Shown here: piece by piece, positions 17,209-25,633 of the stretch
How the letters are laid out: every line of letters begins with the position of its first letter
Position numbering within the stretch: position 1 is the stretch's first letter
Source of the DNA: Candidatus Gastranaerophilales bacterium
GTDB taxonomy: Bacteria; Cyanobacteriota; Vampirovibrionia; Gastranaerophilales; Gastranaerophilaceae
NCBI GenBank assembly: GCA_944325025.1
Contig: CALUYN010000010.1
Span: 1 to 62,859 of the forward strand
DNA length: 62,859 bases
Direction of reading: 5' to 3'
The notes under the pieces: generated by a model
What the model was told of the DNA's origin: nothing
Databases searched by the model: none
The model's input: the letters and a program-made list of their open reading frames with translations, nothing else
Position numbers and translations under genes: made by a program

Positions 17209-18487
17209 CAATATATTTTGCAGCGCCTTCTCCCATTGAAAAACAGCTCCCTTGAACTCTCAGGGCCCCTTGTGAGAGAAAATCAGCTGAAAGGCATCGT
17301 CCTGCAACAAACAGATTATCAATATCAGCTGACATAAGGCTTTCTATTGGCAATTGATAATCTTGAACTTTTTCAAGTCTGCTTTCAGCTCTTTTATTTG
17401 AATGAACATCAACAGGATAGTCAGATACTACAACAGGATGCTCAAACTTCCTGCCTGATCTTAAATCATCTATTGTATAAATATATTTCCCTTTAATTCT
17501 ACGGGAAACCCTGACACCAATCATATCAGCCATATTGGAGATATAGGAATTTTCAAACCCCGGAAAATACTTGCGGCAAAATTGCAAATACCTGTATATA
17601 TTCTGCCTTGCAAGCAATAGCGCCTTAGATATGCTTTTAACCTCAAGAGAGTTATTGTAATCAATTATTCTTGGGCAGTTGAATGCAACTGTATCAGGCA
17701 TTCCAGGAACTGTAAATATTTGAAAATAGTTAGTATCATACCTTTTAAGTATACCTTGCTTGACCGCATCTTTAAACAGCGGCTCCAATGCCCATTTTTT
17801 ATCCTTATCCCACGTATAAGCCGTAGAAAGATGTATATACCCGTCTATTTCTTCAACAACAGTAACATTTCTATCCTTATCAAAATCCTTTAACCATTCA
17901 GAAAAAGTTCTAAGATTAATTCCACCCATCATAAAGCGCAGAGTAACAGGCTGAAATTCATGATCTTTTTCCAAAAAATTACAGTTACAAATTTTTCCGA
18001 CAACACAATTTCCTGTTGCATCAATTACATATCTCGCCCCGACAGATACTGATAATTTTTTTACTTCTAATTCTATCTCATCGTTATATGCCGATAATAT
18101 TTCTTTGGTTATTTTAATTCTTTTTATCTTGTTATCTTCAATTTTTATTCCTAAAATATTTGTATCAAAGAAAATTTCAACTCCTGCACGCTTCATTAAG
18201 TTGTCTAATGCGATTTTTGTGATTTCCGGATTGAACCAGGCTGGATTATTTTGAAATGTAGTTTGTCCGCCGAGCCGCTTACATTCTTCAATCAAAGCAT
18301 TTCTAAATTCTGTATTTATCTGATTATTTCCTGATTTCATCACAGGGATCACCAGACCTGAGGTTATTGTTCCGCCAAGATGAATATTTTTTTCTATAAT
18401 TAATGTTTTTAAGCCTAGCATTCCTGCTGTATATGCTGCTGCACAGCCTGCAGTACCGCCTCCGACAACAACTACATCATATATCAT
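17192..18487 (-). CDS. FAD-dependent oxidoreductase (FAD_oxidored type)
   Basis: A 431-residue flavoprotein. Residues 3-36 form a classical dinucleotide fold (VVVVGGGTAGCAAAYTAG then the acidic end of beta2, LIIEK), and GGTITSGLV follows at about 42-50. The C-terminal LFVAGRCLSADFLSQGALR closes the FAD site. The overall style matches the FAD_oxidored (PF12831) group, whose substrates are mostly unknown. Its start overlaps the end of the MnmC-like methyltransferase by 11 bases, implying translational coupling. In canonical MnmC a methyltransferase is fused to an FAD oxidase of a different (DAO) family, so a functional link is tempting but unproven. Confidence 0.8.
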   Translation of the reverse strand: MIYDVVVVGGGTAGCAAAYTAGMLGLKTLIIEKNIHLGGTITSGLVIPVMKSGNNQINTEFRNALIEECKRLGGQTTFQNNPAWFNPEITKIALDNLMKRAGVEIFFDTNILGIKIEDNKIKRIKITKEILSAYNDEIELEVKKLSVSVGARYVIDATGNCVVGKICNCNFLEKDHEFQPVTLRFMMGGINLRTFSEWLKDFDKDRNVTVVEEIDGYIHLSTAYTWDKDKKWALEPLFKDAVKQGILKRYDTNYFQIFTVPGMPDTVAFNCPRIIDYNNSLEVKSISKALLLARQNIYRYLQFCRKYFPGFENSYISNMADMIGVRVSRRIKGKYIYTIDDLRSGRKFEHPVVVSDYPVDVHSNKRAESRLEKVQDYQLPIESLMSADIDNLFVAGRCLSADFLSQGALRVQGSCFSMGEGAAKYIANLLA

Positions 18488-19673
18488 TTTTCCTCCTGAA
18501 TTCTTTTATATATTTAGAACTTGATATCAAATCAGAATTCTCAGTGTCATGTTTATGCCTGTTTATAATAGCCTCATTAAGGCCGTTTAAATTTTCGTCG
18601 CGATAAAATATACCTGCCTTAGTTTTCATAAGCCCTAAATCGTATTCTGAGAGTTCATATTTTATAAGAGATTTATCTTTTACAGCAACAGTACCTGTAA
18701 ATTTGTTTGAGCTCTCAGAAAAAATTTTCCCGACATAAAATCCTGCGCTCAAAAATGCATTTCTTACTGCCGCAGAATTTGAATAGGTTAAAATCATGCC
18801 ATTGGGCTCTAAATGCTCATATAAAAGCTTAAAAAAGTCTAATGTCCAAAGACAAGGGCACTTTGCAGGAGTAAAAGCATCCAAAAATACAAAATTATAT
18901 GTGTTATTATCAATTTTTAATGCTTGCCTTGCATCATCTATATCAAGCTTTAAATTAAAATCTAGTAGTTTTAGGGGTTTTAATGCGTTTTTATAACGTA
19001 AAGAAATATACTTATAATATATATTATGTAAGAACGCAATTAAATTATGCTCGGGTATAATTTTACCTTTATTATATTTTAAAAGCCTATAAAAGGTAAT
19101 TAAACGCCTGTCAAAAAATTCAGAATATTTTTTTGAAAAAAGCAGGTTTTCAGTTTCTAAATCGATGTTATTAACTAATTTGTCTAATAAAAGATATGAA
19201 ACTTCTTTTTTTAAAGAGAAATTTTGTTTTGTATATTCTGAAAGCATTCTTTGAATTTTTTCTTCTTTAAAACTCAATTTATTATTTTTAAAGTTGTTTT
19301 TATCAGAAATAAAAAACGGAGATAAATTTGCTAAAATTTTATCTTTGTCTATAGCATGTACAAAAATCTTATATTTCTTGTTATCACCATATATCTTATC
19401 GATATTTTTATTATTAGTAGCTATCGCTTCGGTATATATAAATTCTAAAATATTATTTAAAAAACTTTTTGTGTTATATCCAATTCCAAAACAAATATCT
19501 AAAACTTTTATTTCTGAATTTTTTTTTAAGAATTCATGTAAATTTGCGGGGATAATAAATTTTTCATAAGCCTCTGTTAGTGCGCCATAAGTTGAATGAT
19601 AAATATCATCAGCTTCAGGAGAATAGAGTCCTACAGATCCATCGTTAGTAAAATATGGGTATAATTCGTACAT
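18477..19673 (-). CDS. MnmC-type tRNA methyltransferase domain protein
   Basis: A 398-residue SAM-dependent methyltransferase. The opening DGSVGLYSPEADDIYHSTYG is typical of the MnmC methyltransferase domain (MnmD), followed by the SAM-binding LDICFGIGYN at 58-67 and the signature DAFTPAKCPCLWT at 265-277. The family methylates 5-aminomethyl-2-thiouridine at the wobble position of tRNA. A long insertion (about residues 115-235) rich in Lys and Asn separates the two halves, making it longer than stand-alone MnmD proteins. The promoter abuts the ATG (see 19680-19707). It is coupled to the FAD oxidoreductase downstream. Function is assigned at domain level only. Confidence 0.78.
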   Translation of the reverse strand: MYELYPYFTNDGSVGLYSPEADDIYHSTYGALTEAYEKFIIPANLHEFLKKNSEIKVLDICFGIGYNTKSFLNNILEFIYTEAIATNNKNIDKIYGDNKKYKIFVHAIDKDKILANLSPFFISDKNNFKNNKLSFKEEKIQRMLSEYTKQNFSLKKEVSYLLLDKLVNNIDLETENLLFSKKYSEFFDRRLITFYRLLKYNKGKIIPEHNLIAFLHNIYYKYISLRYKNALKPLKLLDFNLKLDIDDARQALKIDNNTYNFVFLDAFTPAKCPCLWTLDFFKLLYEHLEPNGMILTYSNSAAVRNAFLSAGFYVGKIFSESSNKFTGTVAVKDKSLIKYELSEYDLGLMKTKAGIFYRDENLNGLNEAIINRHKHDTENSDLISSSKYIKEFRRKNDI

Positions 19674-19707
19674 ATTGGTATTATAGAGCAGTTATAAAAT
19701 AGTTCAA
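19674..19707 (-). promoter_or_regulatory. Leaderless-type promoter of the MnmC-like gene
   Basis: On the minus strand TTGAAC (19707-19702), 16 bases, TATAAT (19685-19680), then exactly six bases to the ATG at 19673. No Shine-Dalgarno is present. The predicted transcription start coincides with the start codon. Confidence 0.65.
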
Positions 19708-19751
19708 ATTCTTTAAATATCTTCACTATTAGCTTTTTTTCTTGTTTTTGG

Positions 19752-19757
19752 TATAAT
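19752..19757 (+). promoter_or_regulatory. thrB -10 box
   Basis: TATAATG with preceding TTTTTGG. A weak TTAGCT lies 17 bases upstream. The leader is about 20 bases and contains GAGGGAA as ribosome-binding site before the ATG at 19781. Confidence 0.6.
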
Positions 19758-19780
19758 GTAATTGTTAAAATGAGGGAATT

Positions 19781-20728
19781 ATGAAAATAAGTGTAAAAGT
19801 ACCCGCAACAACAGCAAATTTAGGTCCAGGATTTGATTGTCTTGGGATGGCTCTGCCTATTTACAACACAATCACTATAGAAGAAACTGTTTTACCGGGT
19901 ACAGGTATAGAAATTAATGTTATAAATGATGACGATAGCGCAGATGCTCTTATGCTAGAGCATATTCCTATGGATGAAAACAGTATAATATACAAGGCTG
20001 TAGAGCTTTTATACAATTCAATAGGGCAAACTCCTAGCGAGTTAAAAATTACAGTACAAGGCCAAATACCGATTGCCCGCGGTTTAGGAAGCAGTGCAGC
20101 AGTTATTGTAGGCGGTTTACTCGCTGCAAATGAACTTTTAGGACATCCTGCAGATGAAGTTGCACTGCTTTCCATTGCAACAGAAGTTGAAGGACACCCC
20201 GATAACGTAACCCCTGCAATTGTTGGCGGCTTGGTCTTAACATCGCAGGAAGATGACGGAAGAATTGTTTATACAAAACTTGACTGGCCTGATGAATGGA
20301 ACATTACTGTATGTATACCGGACTATGAACTCTCGACTGAAATTTCACGCTCTGTTTTACCTAAAGAAGTTCCTATGCAGGATGCTGTTTTTAATGCTAA
20401 AAGATTAGGCATGTTTGTTCAGGCTGTTAATACTAAAGATGCAGAACTTATGAAGCTCGCGCTGCAGGATAGATTACATCAGCCGTACAGAATGAAATTA
20501 GTTCCCGGTTTAGATAAGATTACAGAAAATTTGAAACACGAAGAAAATGTTCTCGGTTGTGTTTTAAGCGGCGCAGGCCCTGCTATAATTGTAATTTCTC
20601 AAAAAAACAATTTGGATAAAATAAAATCTATAGTAAAAACTACTTGGGAAGAAATGAATGTTAAAGTTAATATGCTTACGCTCCCTGTAGCAAAAGAAGG
20701 CGCATTTATTATAAATAACGAAAATTAA
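19781..20728 (+). CDS. thrB: Homoserine kinase
   Basis: A 315-residue GHMP kinase that phosphorylates L-homoserine with ATP, the step before threonine synthase in threonine synthesis. Visible: PATTANLGPGFDCLGMAL at 8-25 (substrate side), the ATP loop PIARGLGSSAA at 97-107, VEGHPDNVTPAIVGG near 142, and the GHMP C-terminal motif LSGAGPAI. The length is typical. GAGGGAA precedes the ATG. No other threonine gene is adjacent. A strong bidirectional hairpin follows. Confidence 0.95.
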   Translation: MKISVKVPATTANLGPGFDCLGMALPIYNTITIEETVLPGTGIEINVINDDDSADALMLEHIPMDENSIIYKAVELLYNSIGQTPSELKITVQGQIPIARGLGSSAAVIVGGLLAANELLGHPADEVALLSIATEVEGHPDNVTPAIVGGLVLTSQEDDGRIVYTKLDWPDEWNITVCIPDYELSTEISRSVLPKEVPMQDAVFNAKRLGMFVQAVNTKDAELMKLALQDRLHQPYRMKLVPGLDKITENLKHEENVLGCVLSGAGPAIIVISQKNNLDKIKSIVKTTWEEMNVKVNMLTLPVAKEGAFIINNEN

Positions 20729-20739
20729 GCATTAAAAAA

Positions 20740-20761
20740 GGCTCCCTTTGTAGGGGAGCCT
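20740..20761. terminator. Bidirectional terminator between thrB and the 20771 gene
   Basis: AGGCTCCC/GGGAGCCT stem with A run on one side and T-rich sequence on the other, shared by two convergent genes. Confidence 0.8.
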
Positions 20762-20770
20762 CTATATTTA

Positions 20771-21262
20771 TTAACCCTGTCCGCCTGTGTAGTCCGGAAC
20801 AACATTCTTGGCGCCGTCTTGTTCTTCTTTCTTCTTGGCTTCGTATTGACCTTTTGCAAGTTCCAGTCTTGATTCAAGATTGTCTTTTTGAGTTTCAAGC
20901 TGTTCTTGAATAGCTTTTAACGGTTCTAGCTGAGCATCTCTCATCATATCAAACTGCTCAGCCATCATACTTTGCTGCATTTGCATTTGCATTTGCAATG
21001 ATTGTACGCCCATTAAATAATTATTATAAGAATTAGTGTCATTTTGATTAACACATGAGCCCATACCTGCTCTAATTTGATTAAAGACATTCATGTTATA
21101 CATGTTGTAAGCACGTTCTTGACGCTGCAGGCTTTCTTCCATGTCACCAATTTGTTTGGTAACACGGTTATAACGGCTTGTTACGCTTGTCAACTGCCAT
21201 TGTAGCTGTCTGACAAGTCGCCCGGCCATTAATTTACCATATGCGCCTGATAGGAAACCCAT
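20771..21262 (-). CDS. Gln/Met-rich coiled-coil hypothetical protein
   Basis: A 163-residue helical protein. It starts MGFLSGAYGKLMAGRLVRQL, followed by a predicted coiled coil (about 20-60), a Gln/Met-rich stretch (about 85-100) and a second coiled coil (about 105-150). No signal peptide. The opening is loosely reminiscent of the MGMAASQAR proteins, but the similarity is too weak to call. AAAGGA lies eight bases before the ATG. Function unknown. Confidence 0.6.
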   Translation of the reverse strand: MGFLSGAYGKLMAGRLVRQLQWQLTSVTSRYNRVTKQIGDMEESLQRQERAYNMYNMNVFNQIRAGMGSCVNQNDTNSYNNYLMGVQSLQMQMQMQQSMMAEQFDMMRDAQLEPLKAIQEQLETQKDNLESRLELAKGQYEAKKKEEQDGAKNVVPDYTGGQG

Positions 21263-21432
21263 GTCTTTATCCTTTGTGTTTAGTCCTCGTAAATATATAA
21301 AGTATATCTATGTTTGATAATTGCCTTTATAGGGATTATTTTTACATTTCTTTACAAAAAATTTACAATTGTAAACTTTTTGTTAATTGCATGATTTTTT
21401 AATTTTTGATAAAATCTTTTAGAGGAGAAGGT

Positions 21433-22476
21433 ATGCTTAATAAACGTTTTTTTACAGGGAAAAATATAATTTTTATAGGACTTGTTATAATTCTTTTGCT
21501 TATGCTGCCGAAAATTATCGGTGTGCTGATGCTATTTTTCGGAGCTTATGTAATCGCCTGCGCACTTAACCCTTATGTTACAAAATTAATGAAAAAAATG
21601 AACAGGACAACTGCCTCTTCTGTCGTTTTGATGGGAAGCATTCTTGGTATAGTTGCACTGTTTATCCCGATATTTTTTGTTGCATATAAAGAAATTAAAA
21701 CATTTTTAATAACGCTTCCAGAAAAAATAACGGATGTTACAAATTTTCTTATTAATACAGAATTTATGGGGCATAGAATTCCAGAGATGTTTGATCCCGG
21801 TACAATTTTAGGGAGTTCATCTTCTTTTGCAAAAGGACTCGTTAATCAGTCCTGGAGCTTTACTGTCGGTATATTTCAGCTAGTAATGGTATCCGTTGCG
21901 CTGACTATGATTGTTTACTATATTCTTGCAGATAAAGCGTATTTAAAGAAAAAATTTCTTGAATTTTTCCCTCCTGATTTGAAGGATAAAGCTGAGGAAA
22001 TTTTAACAAACATTAGCAACAAAGTCGGCGGTTATGTAAGAGCTCAAATCTTATCAATGGCTGCTGTCGGCATAATGATGGCTGTTGTTCTTGTTATACT
22101 TGGAATTGAATACTCTACACTGCTTGGGTTAATCTCAGGTATTTTAGATATTATCCCGATTTTGGGGCCTACAATTGCTTTGGGAATTATAATCCTGGTT
22201 GCATACCCTGCAGGTATAGTCAAAATTATTTTGATAATAGCAGGTTTTTTACTTGTTCAGCAGATTTCAAATTATGTTGTACGGCCTGTTCTGTTCGGGA
22301 AATTAATGGAATTACATCCGCTAATGATTTTCTTAGCTTTGTTTTTGGCTGAACAGTTTTTGGGCTTTTGGGGTGTAATTCTTTCCCCTGCAATTGCAGC
22401 AACTGTTTGTGTGCTCATTGACGAATTATATATAATTCCGATGAATTTAAAGGCGAAAGATTCTGATGAACAATAA
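21433..22476 (+). CDS. AI-2E family (PerM-like) transporter
   Basis: A 347-residue polytopic membrane protein of the AI-2 exporter family. Hydrophobic segments cluster at about 10-60, 65-90, 150-180 and 205-330; the family core with PILGPTIALG and the late LSPAIAA segment is visible. Members export autoinducer-2 or act in other ion or solute transport, so the substrate is open. Start: the ATG at 21433 has AGAGGAGAAGG directly upstream; an in-frame TTG nine codons earlier has none. It overlaps the radical SAM gene by 11 bases, implying coupling. Confidence 0.82.
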   Translation: MLNKRFFTGKNIIFIGLVIILLLMLPKIIGVLMLFFGAYVIACALNPYVTKLMKKMNRTTASSVVLMGSILGIVALFIPIFFVAYKEIKTFLITLPEKITDVTNFLINTEFMGHRIPEMFDPGTILGSSSSFAKGLVNQSWSFTVGIFQLVMVSVALTMIVYYILADKAYLKKKFLEFFPPDLKDKAEEILTNISNKVGGYVRAQILSMAAVGIMMAVVLVILGIEYSTLLGLISGILDIIPILGPTIALGIIILVAYPAGIVKIILIIAGFLLVQQISNYVVRPVLFGKLMELHPLMIFLALFLAEQFLGFWGVILSPAIAATVCVLIDELYIIPMNLKAKDSDEQ

Positions 22477-23998
22477 GGAAATCTTTTTATATAAAAGAAA
22501 ACAAAGTAAAAGCAACGATTTTATAATGTGGATGGCATTCCCCGGCATATACTCTTTTTCAATGTCCTCACTCGGATATTTGTGGATGTTTAAAACTATC
22601 GACACGATTGACGGAGTTAACATTGAAAGAATTTGCTCTGACACGGAAAAGACTGAATTTAACGTTAAAGATGTAAATTTATTCGGATTTTCTTTTTCTT
22701 TTGATATGGATTTTTTAACTATATTTTCAATGCTTGAAAAATATAATATTCCGCTAAAATCAAAAGAAAGAACAAATGAACCTCTGATATTTGCAGGCGG
22801 CCCGGTTGTAACAGCAAATCCTGAACCTTATAAGGAGTTTTTCGACTTTTTTATAATCGGCGACGGAGAGGATGTAAATCTTACTGCAGTTGATATTTGT
22901 AAAAAAAATCGTGACCGAGAGGCTGCATTGAAGCTTCTTTCAGAAGTTGAGGGGATTTATGTTCCGAAATATCCTAAAAAAATAAAGAAACTTACAAAAA
23001 AGCTCTCAGAATGCATCTATACACCTGTAATCAGCGAGGATGCCTTTTTTAAAAATACTTTTATATTAGAAATGTCAAGAGGCTGTGCTAATCGCTGCGG
23101 CTTCTGCCTTGCTTCATACTTAAATTTACCACTTAGATGCGTTCCTTATGACGAACTTATTAAAACAATTGATTTAGGATTATCTTATACTAATAAAATT
23201 GCACTTTTGGGGGCTCAAATCAGTGCTCATCCGCATTTTCACGATGTTTGCAAATACATATATGACAAAATCAAATCCGGACAAAAAATTGAAATGAGTG
23301 TTTCTTCATTAAGAGTTGATGCAATTACACCTGATGTTGTTCAGACACTGGCTGCAGCAGGCCAGAAAAATTCCACTCTGGCAATTGAAGCAGGGAGTGA
23401 AAGATTAAGAAAAGTTATAAACAAAAATTTGACTGAGCAGCAAATTTTCAATGCTGTAAAAATTGCAAAAGAAAACGGTCTTAAAGGTTTAAAATTTTAC
23501 GGGATGATAGGACTGCCGACAGAAAAATATGAGGATTTACAGGAAATTATTGAACTAGGAAGAAAAGTAAAACTTGAAAATAAAGGATTTGACATATCAT
23601 TCGGATTTTCAAGTTTTGTGCCTAAACCTAACACCCCCTTCCAATGGTGTGGCCGCGAAAACACAAAATCATTGGAAGAAAAGGCAAATTTCCTAAAAAA
23701 AGAATTACACAAAATAGGCATATCATCGAATATTTCAAGTATTAAATGGGACTACTGGCAGGCTGTTTTATCAAGAGGCGGCGAAACTTTAAATGATTTT
23801 GTTCTCGAAGTGTACAAAATGGGCGGCAAGCTTGGTGCATTCAAATCAGCAGCGAAGAAATTGAATATTGACACAGATTATTTTGCGCTTGAAAATTACT
23901 CATTTGAAAAACCTCTTCCCTGGGATTTTATAGAAATAAACCCGGGAAAAGAGTTCTTAATTAAAGAAAATAAACGGCTTATACTTGATAAACAATAA
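22466..23998 (+). CDS. Radical SAM protein with B12-binding-like N-terminus
   Basis: A 510-residue radical SAM enzyme. The 4Fe-4S motif CxxxCxxC is C207-C211-C214 in RGCANRCGFC. A GAGS-like segment (AIEAGSERL) and the LPTE motif (MIGLPTEKYED) follow. Residues 20-160 resemble a cobalamin-binding-like Rossmann domain of the YgiQ/TIGR03960-type radical SAM group (GGPVVTANPEPY, IGDGED). The reaction is unknown; related proteins are often fused to a DUF2344 domain, which is absent here. It is coupled to the AI-2E transporter upstream and ends at a hairpin. Confidence 0.85.
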   Translation: MNNKEIFLYKRKQSKSNDFIMWMAFPGIYSFSMSSLGYLWMFKTIDTIDGVNIERICSDTEKTEFNVKDVNLFGFSFSFDMDFLTIFSMLEKYNIPLKSKERTNEPLIFAGGPVVTANPEPYKEFFDFFIIGDGEDVNLTAVDICKKNRDREAALKLLSEVEGIYVPKYPKKIKKLTKKLSECIYTPVISEDAFFKNTFILEMSRGCANRCGFCLASYLNLPLRCVPYDELIKTIDLGLSYTNKIALLGAQISAHPHFHDVCKYIYDKIKSGQKIEMSVSSLRVDAITPDVVQTLAAAGQKNSTLAIEAGSERLRKVINKNLTEQQIFNAVKIAKENGLKGLKFYGMIGLPTEKYEDLQEIIELGRKVKLENKGFDISFGFSSFVPKPNTPFQWCGRENTKSLEEKANFLKKELHKIGISSNISSIKWDYWQAVLSRGGETLNDFVLEVYKMGGKLGAFKSAAKKLNIDTDYFALENYSFEKPLPWDFIEINPGKEFLIKENKRLILDKQ

Positions 23999-24034
23999 TA
24001 TGAGGATAAACTTGTAAATAGCTTATCCTCATAT
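23998..24034. terminator. Terminator between convergent genes
   Basis: ATATGAGGATAA/TTATCCTCATAT, a 12-bp perfect stem followed by CTTTT on the plus strand. Confidence 0.75.
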
Positions 24035-24057
24035 CTTTTAAATTAGTTTGCTTTGTA

Positions 24058-24899
24058 TTAGAAAAATTTAACTGGTTTAACGGTTTTTAAGGTGCATTTA
24101 CTGCCAGATGCAGCACTTGAACATTCTGCATGCTCTGTTACTCCTGAACAATATGGAGTACTGCTGTTAATAAAACCGGATTTGCAAGCGCCTTCTCTAA
24201 ATGAAACACTTTTTGACAGCCAATCAAGCTTTCTGCGGCCTGTATTGCTTATACGTTCATACTGTACGCTAGTCTGCAAGTACTCATTACTGCTGCCGCC
24301 AACATCTTTGCCGTCTACTGTGTTAAATGCAGGAATTACCTGTCCGCTCAGGGTTATGTAAAATGGAAATACATCTTCCCATAAAGTTGAACTTCCCTTA
24401 TCGCCGTCTATGTCGATGTAAACGGTATATCCATATTCTCCTGTATCAATCTGCACCTTATTAGGAATATTTGGAGTTACAGGCGGACTTTCAGGTTCAT
24501 CAGCGGGTACATCCTCGTCATCATCATTATCCTCTACAACTGGCGGAGCAGGTTCCGGCTCTGGTTCTGGTTCAGCGGGTCTTTCTACACATTGACAGCT
24601 CGCTTCATCAAAAAAAACATTTTCGCCTAAACTACTTCTAATATCACAGGCCAGTCGATCTGTATCAAAACAGCCAGGTTCCTCAGGTTCTGGAGCTGCT
24701 TCACATTTGCAGTTCGTAATATTATATACTTCATCAATAGCACAACTTGAGGGTTTTCTTTGTAGACAATATGCCGTAACATTTGGAGGATTATTGGGAC
24801 TATATAATTTCAAACAGAGTATACGCAAGCCGAAACCTTTTAGCGGAGCTTAGAGTCCACCCCCCCCCCGAAGCTAACTTGTGATTTGAATTTTTTCAT
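24058..24899 (-). pseudogene. Broken pilin-like gene with G10 tract
   Basis: The ATG at 24899 has AAAGGA upstream and ten codons (MKKFKSQVSF) ending exactly at a G10 tract (24869-24860). With ten G the frame stops after seven more codons. A G9 or G12 frame continues as WTLSSAKRFRLAYTLFEII, which looks like a prepilin processing site (A before YTLFE), then stops. The downstream frame from TTG 24828 to 24058 encodes a Cys- and Pro/Glu-rich domain with repeated PEPEPE, then YTVYIDIDGDKGSSTLWEDV, the calcium-loop-like segment also seen in the intact pilin-like proteins. The alpha1 helix is missing. Two disruptions suggest a pseudogene, though a separately started secreted domain cannot be excluded. 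Confidence 0.65.
24860..24869. repeat. G10 tract (C10 on plus strand)
   Basis: Ten G on the coding strand of the broken pilin-like gene, followed by TGGACTCTAAGCTCCGC. The 12-of-14 match of ACTCTAAGCTCCGC with the sequence after the other G10 tract (ACTGTAGGCTCCGC) marks a shared element. Confidence 0.8.
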
Positions 24900-24940
24900 A
24901 CGTTTTCCTTTCTTTACAACTTTATGACTATATTACACGG

Positions 24941-25564
24941 TTACATAGGTGTATAATCACAGTAAACAAGACTTGACCATTTTTCATAGTAGCTTATTTG
25001 AGTCGCACTGCCTGATTTTACATATATGCGGCTTAACGAGCTGTGCGGAATATTTAAGGCTAAGCATATCGCAGCTTTGATAATATCTTTATGAGTTACA
25101 ATAATAATTCTATTCCCAATATTTTCTTCAATTACACGATTTAGCGTAACTTCAACTCTATTTATAAAATCTGTTATACTTTCAGCATCATCAGGTGTTG
25201 CAATTTCAGGGGAATTAATCAATTTTTCAAGCTCATCAGGATAATTTTCATACAGCTGTTCATAGGTCATGCCGTTAAAACTTCCGCATTTTCGAGGGTG
25301 CAGATCTTCTATTACCTGAAAATCCTGTTTATAAACTTTTGCAACCATTTCAGCACTCTGACGCGAGCGAACCGCCGGAGAAGAGTATATAATACTGTTT
25401 TTTATCCCGCGCCTTTTTATAAATTCACATATTTTTTCTATTTCTTGCTGCCCTGTTTCGCTTAAAGGGGGATAATTCTCGGAATCAGTAAGCCTGTCAT
25501 CCTCACTATATATGGTTGCACCGTTGCATATAAAAGTTACTTTACATTTTCTATTAAAATACAT
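24941..25564 (-). CDS. Histidine phosphatase fold protein lacking the catalytic His
   Basis: A 207-residue phosphoglycerate-mutase-like protein. The family normally opens with RHGE; here the equivalent is FICNGAT with Cys13-Asn14-Gly15, so both the Arg and the phosphorylated His are gone. Other motifs persist: PLSETGQQE near 33-41, YSSPAVRSRQSAE with Arg66, EDLHPRKCGSFNGM near 86-99 and VTHKD with His158. The fold is clear, but ordinary phosphatase or mutase chemistry is not expected. It could be a pseudoenzyme or use another nucleophile. ATG 25564 has GAGGT upstream. It is divergent from leuD. Confidence 0.78.
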   Translation of the reverse strand: MYFNRKCKVTFICNGATIYSEDDRLTDSENYPPLSETGQQEIEKICEFIKRRGIKNSIIYSSPAVRSRQSAEMVAKVYKQDFQVIEDLHPRKCGSFNGMTYEQLYENYPDELEKLINSPEIATPDDAESITDFINRVEVTLNRVIEENIGNRIIIVTHKDIIKAAICLALNIPHSSLSRIYVKSGSATQISYYEKWSSLVYCDYTPM

Positions 25565-25606
25565 AATAATTTACCTCATTTTCTTTATTATAACACTATT
25601 TTGTAG

Positions 25607-25612
25607 TATAAT
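25607..25612 (+). promoter_or_regulatory. leuD -10 box
   Basis: TATAAT 21 bases before the leuD ATG, with AAAGGAG as ribosome-binding site between them. Confidence 0.55.
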
Positions 25613-25633
25613 CAAGAAAAAAAGGAGTCTATT

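Noticed and set aside
17192-19673. Calling the pair a split canonical MnmC
   Set aside because: The FAD protein has the FAD_oxidored style, not the DAO fold of MnmC(o); kept only as a hypothesis.
24058-24828. Annotating the TTG-started frame as an ordinary complete gene
   Set aside because: No ribosome-binding site at TTG 24828, no signal, and the well-supported ATG with Shine-Dalgarno lies upstream in another frame.
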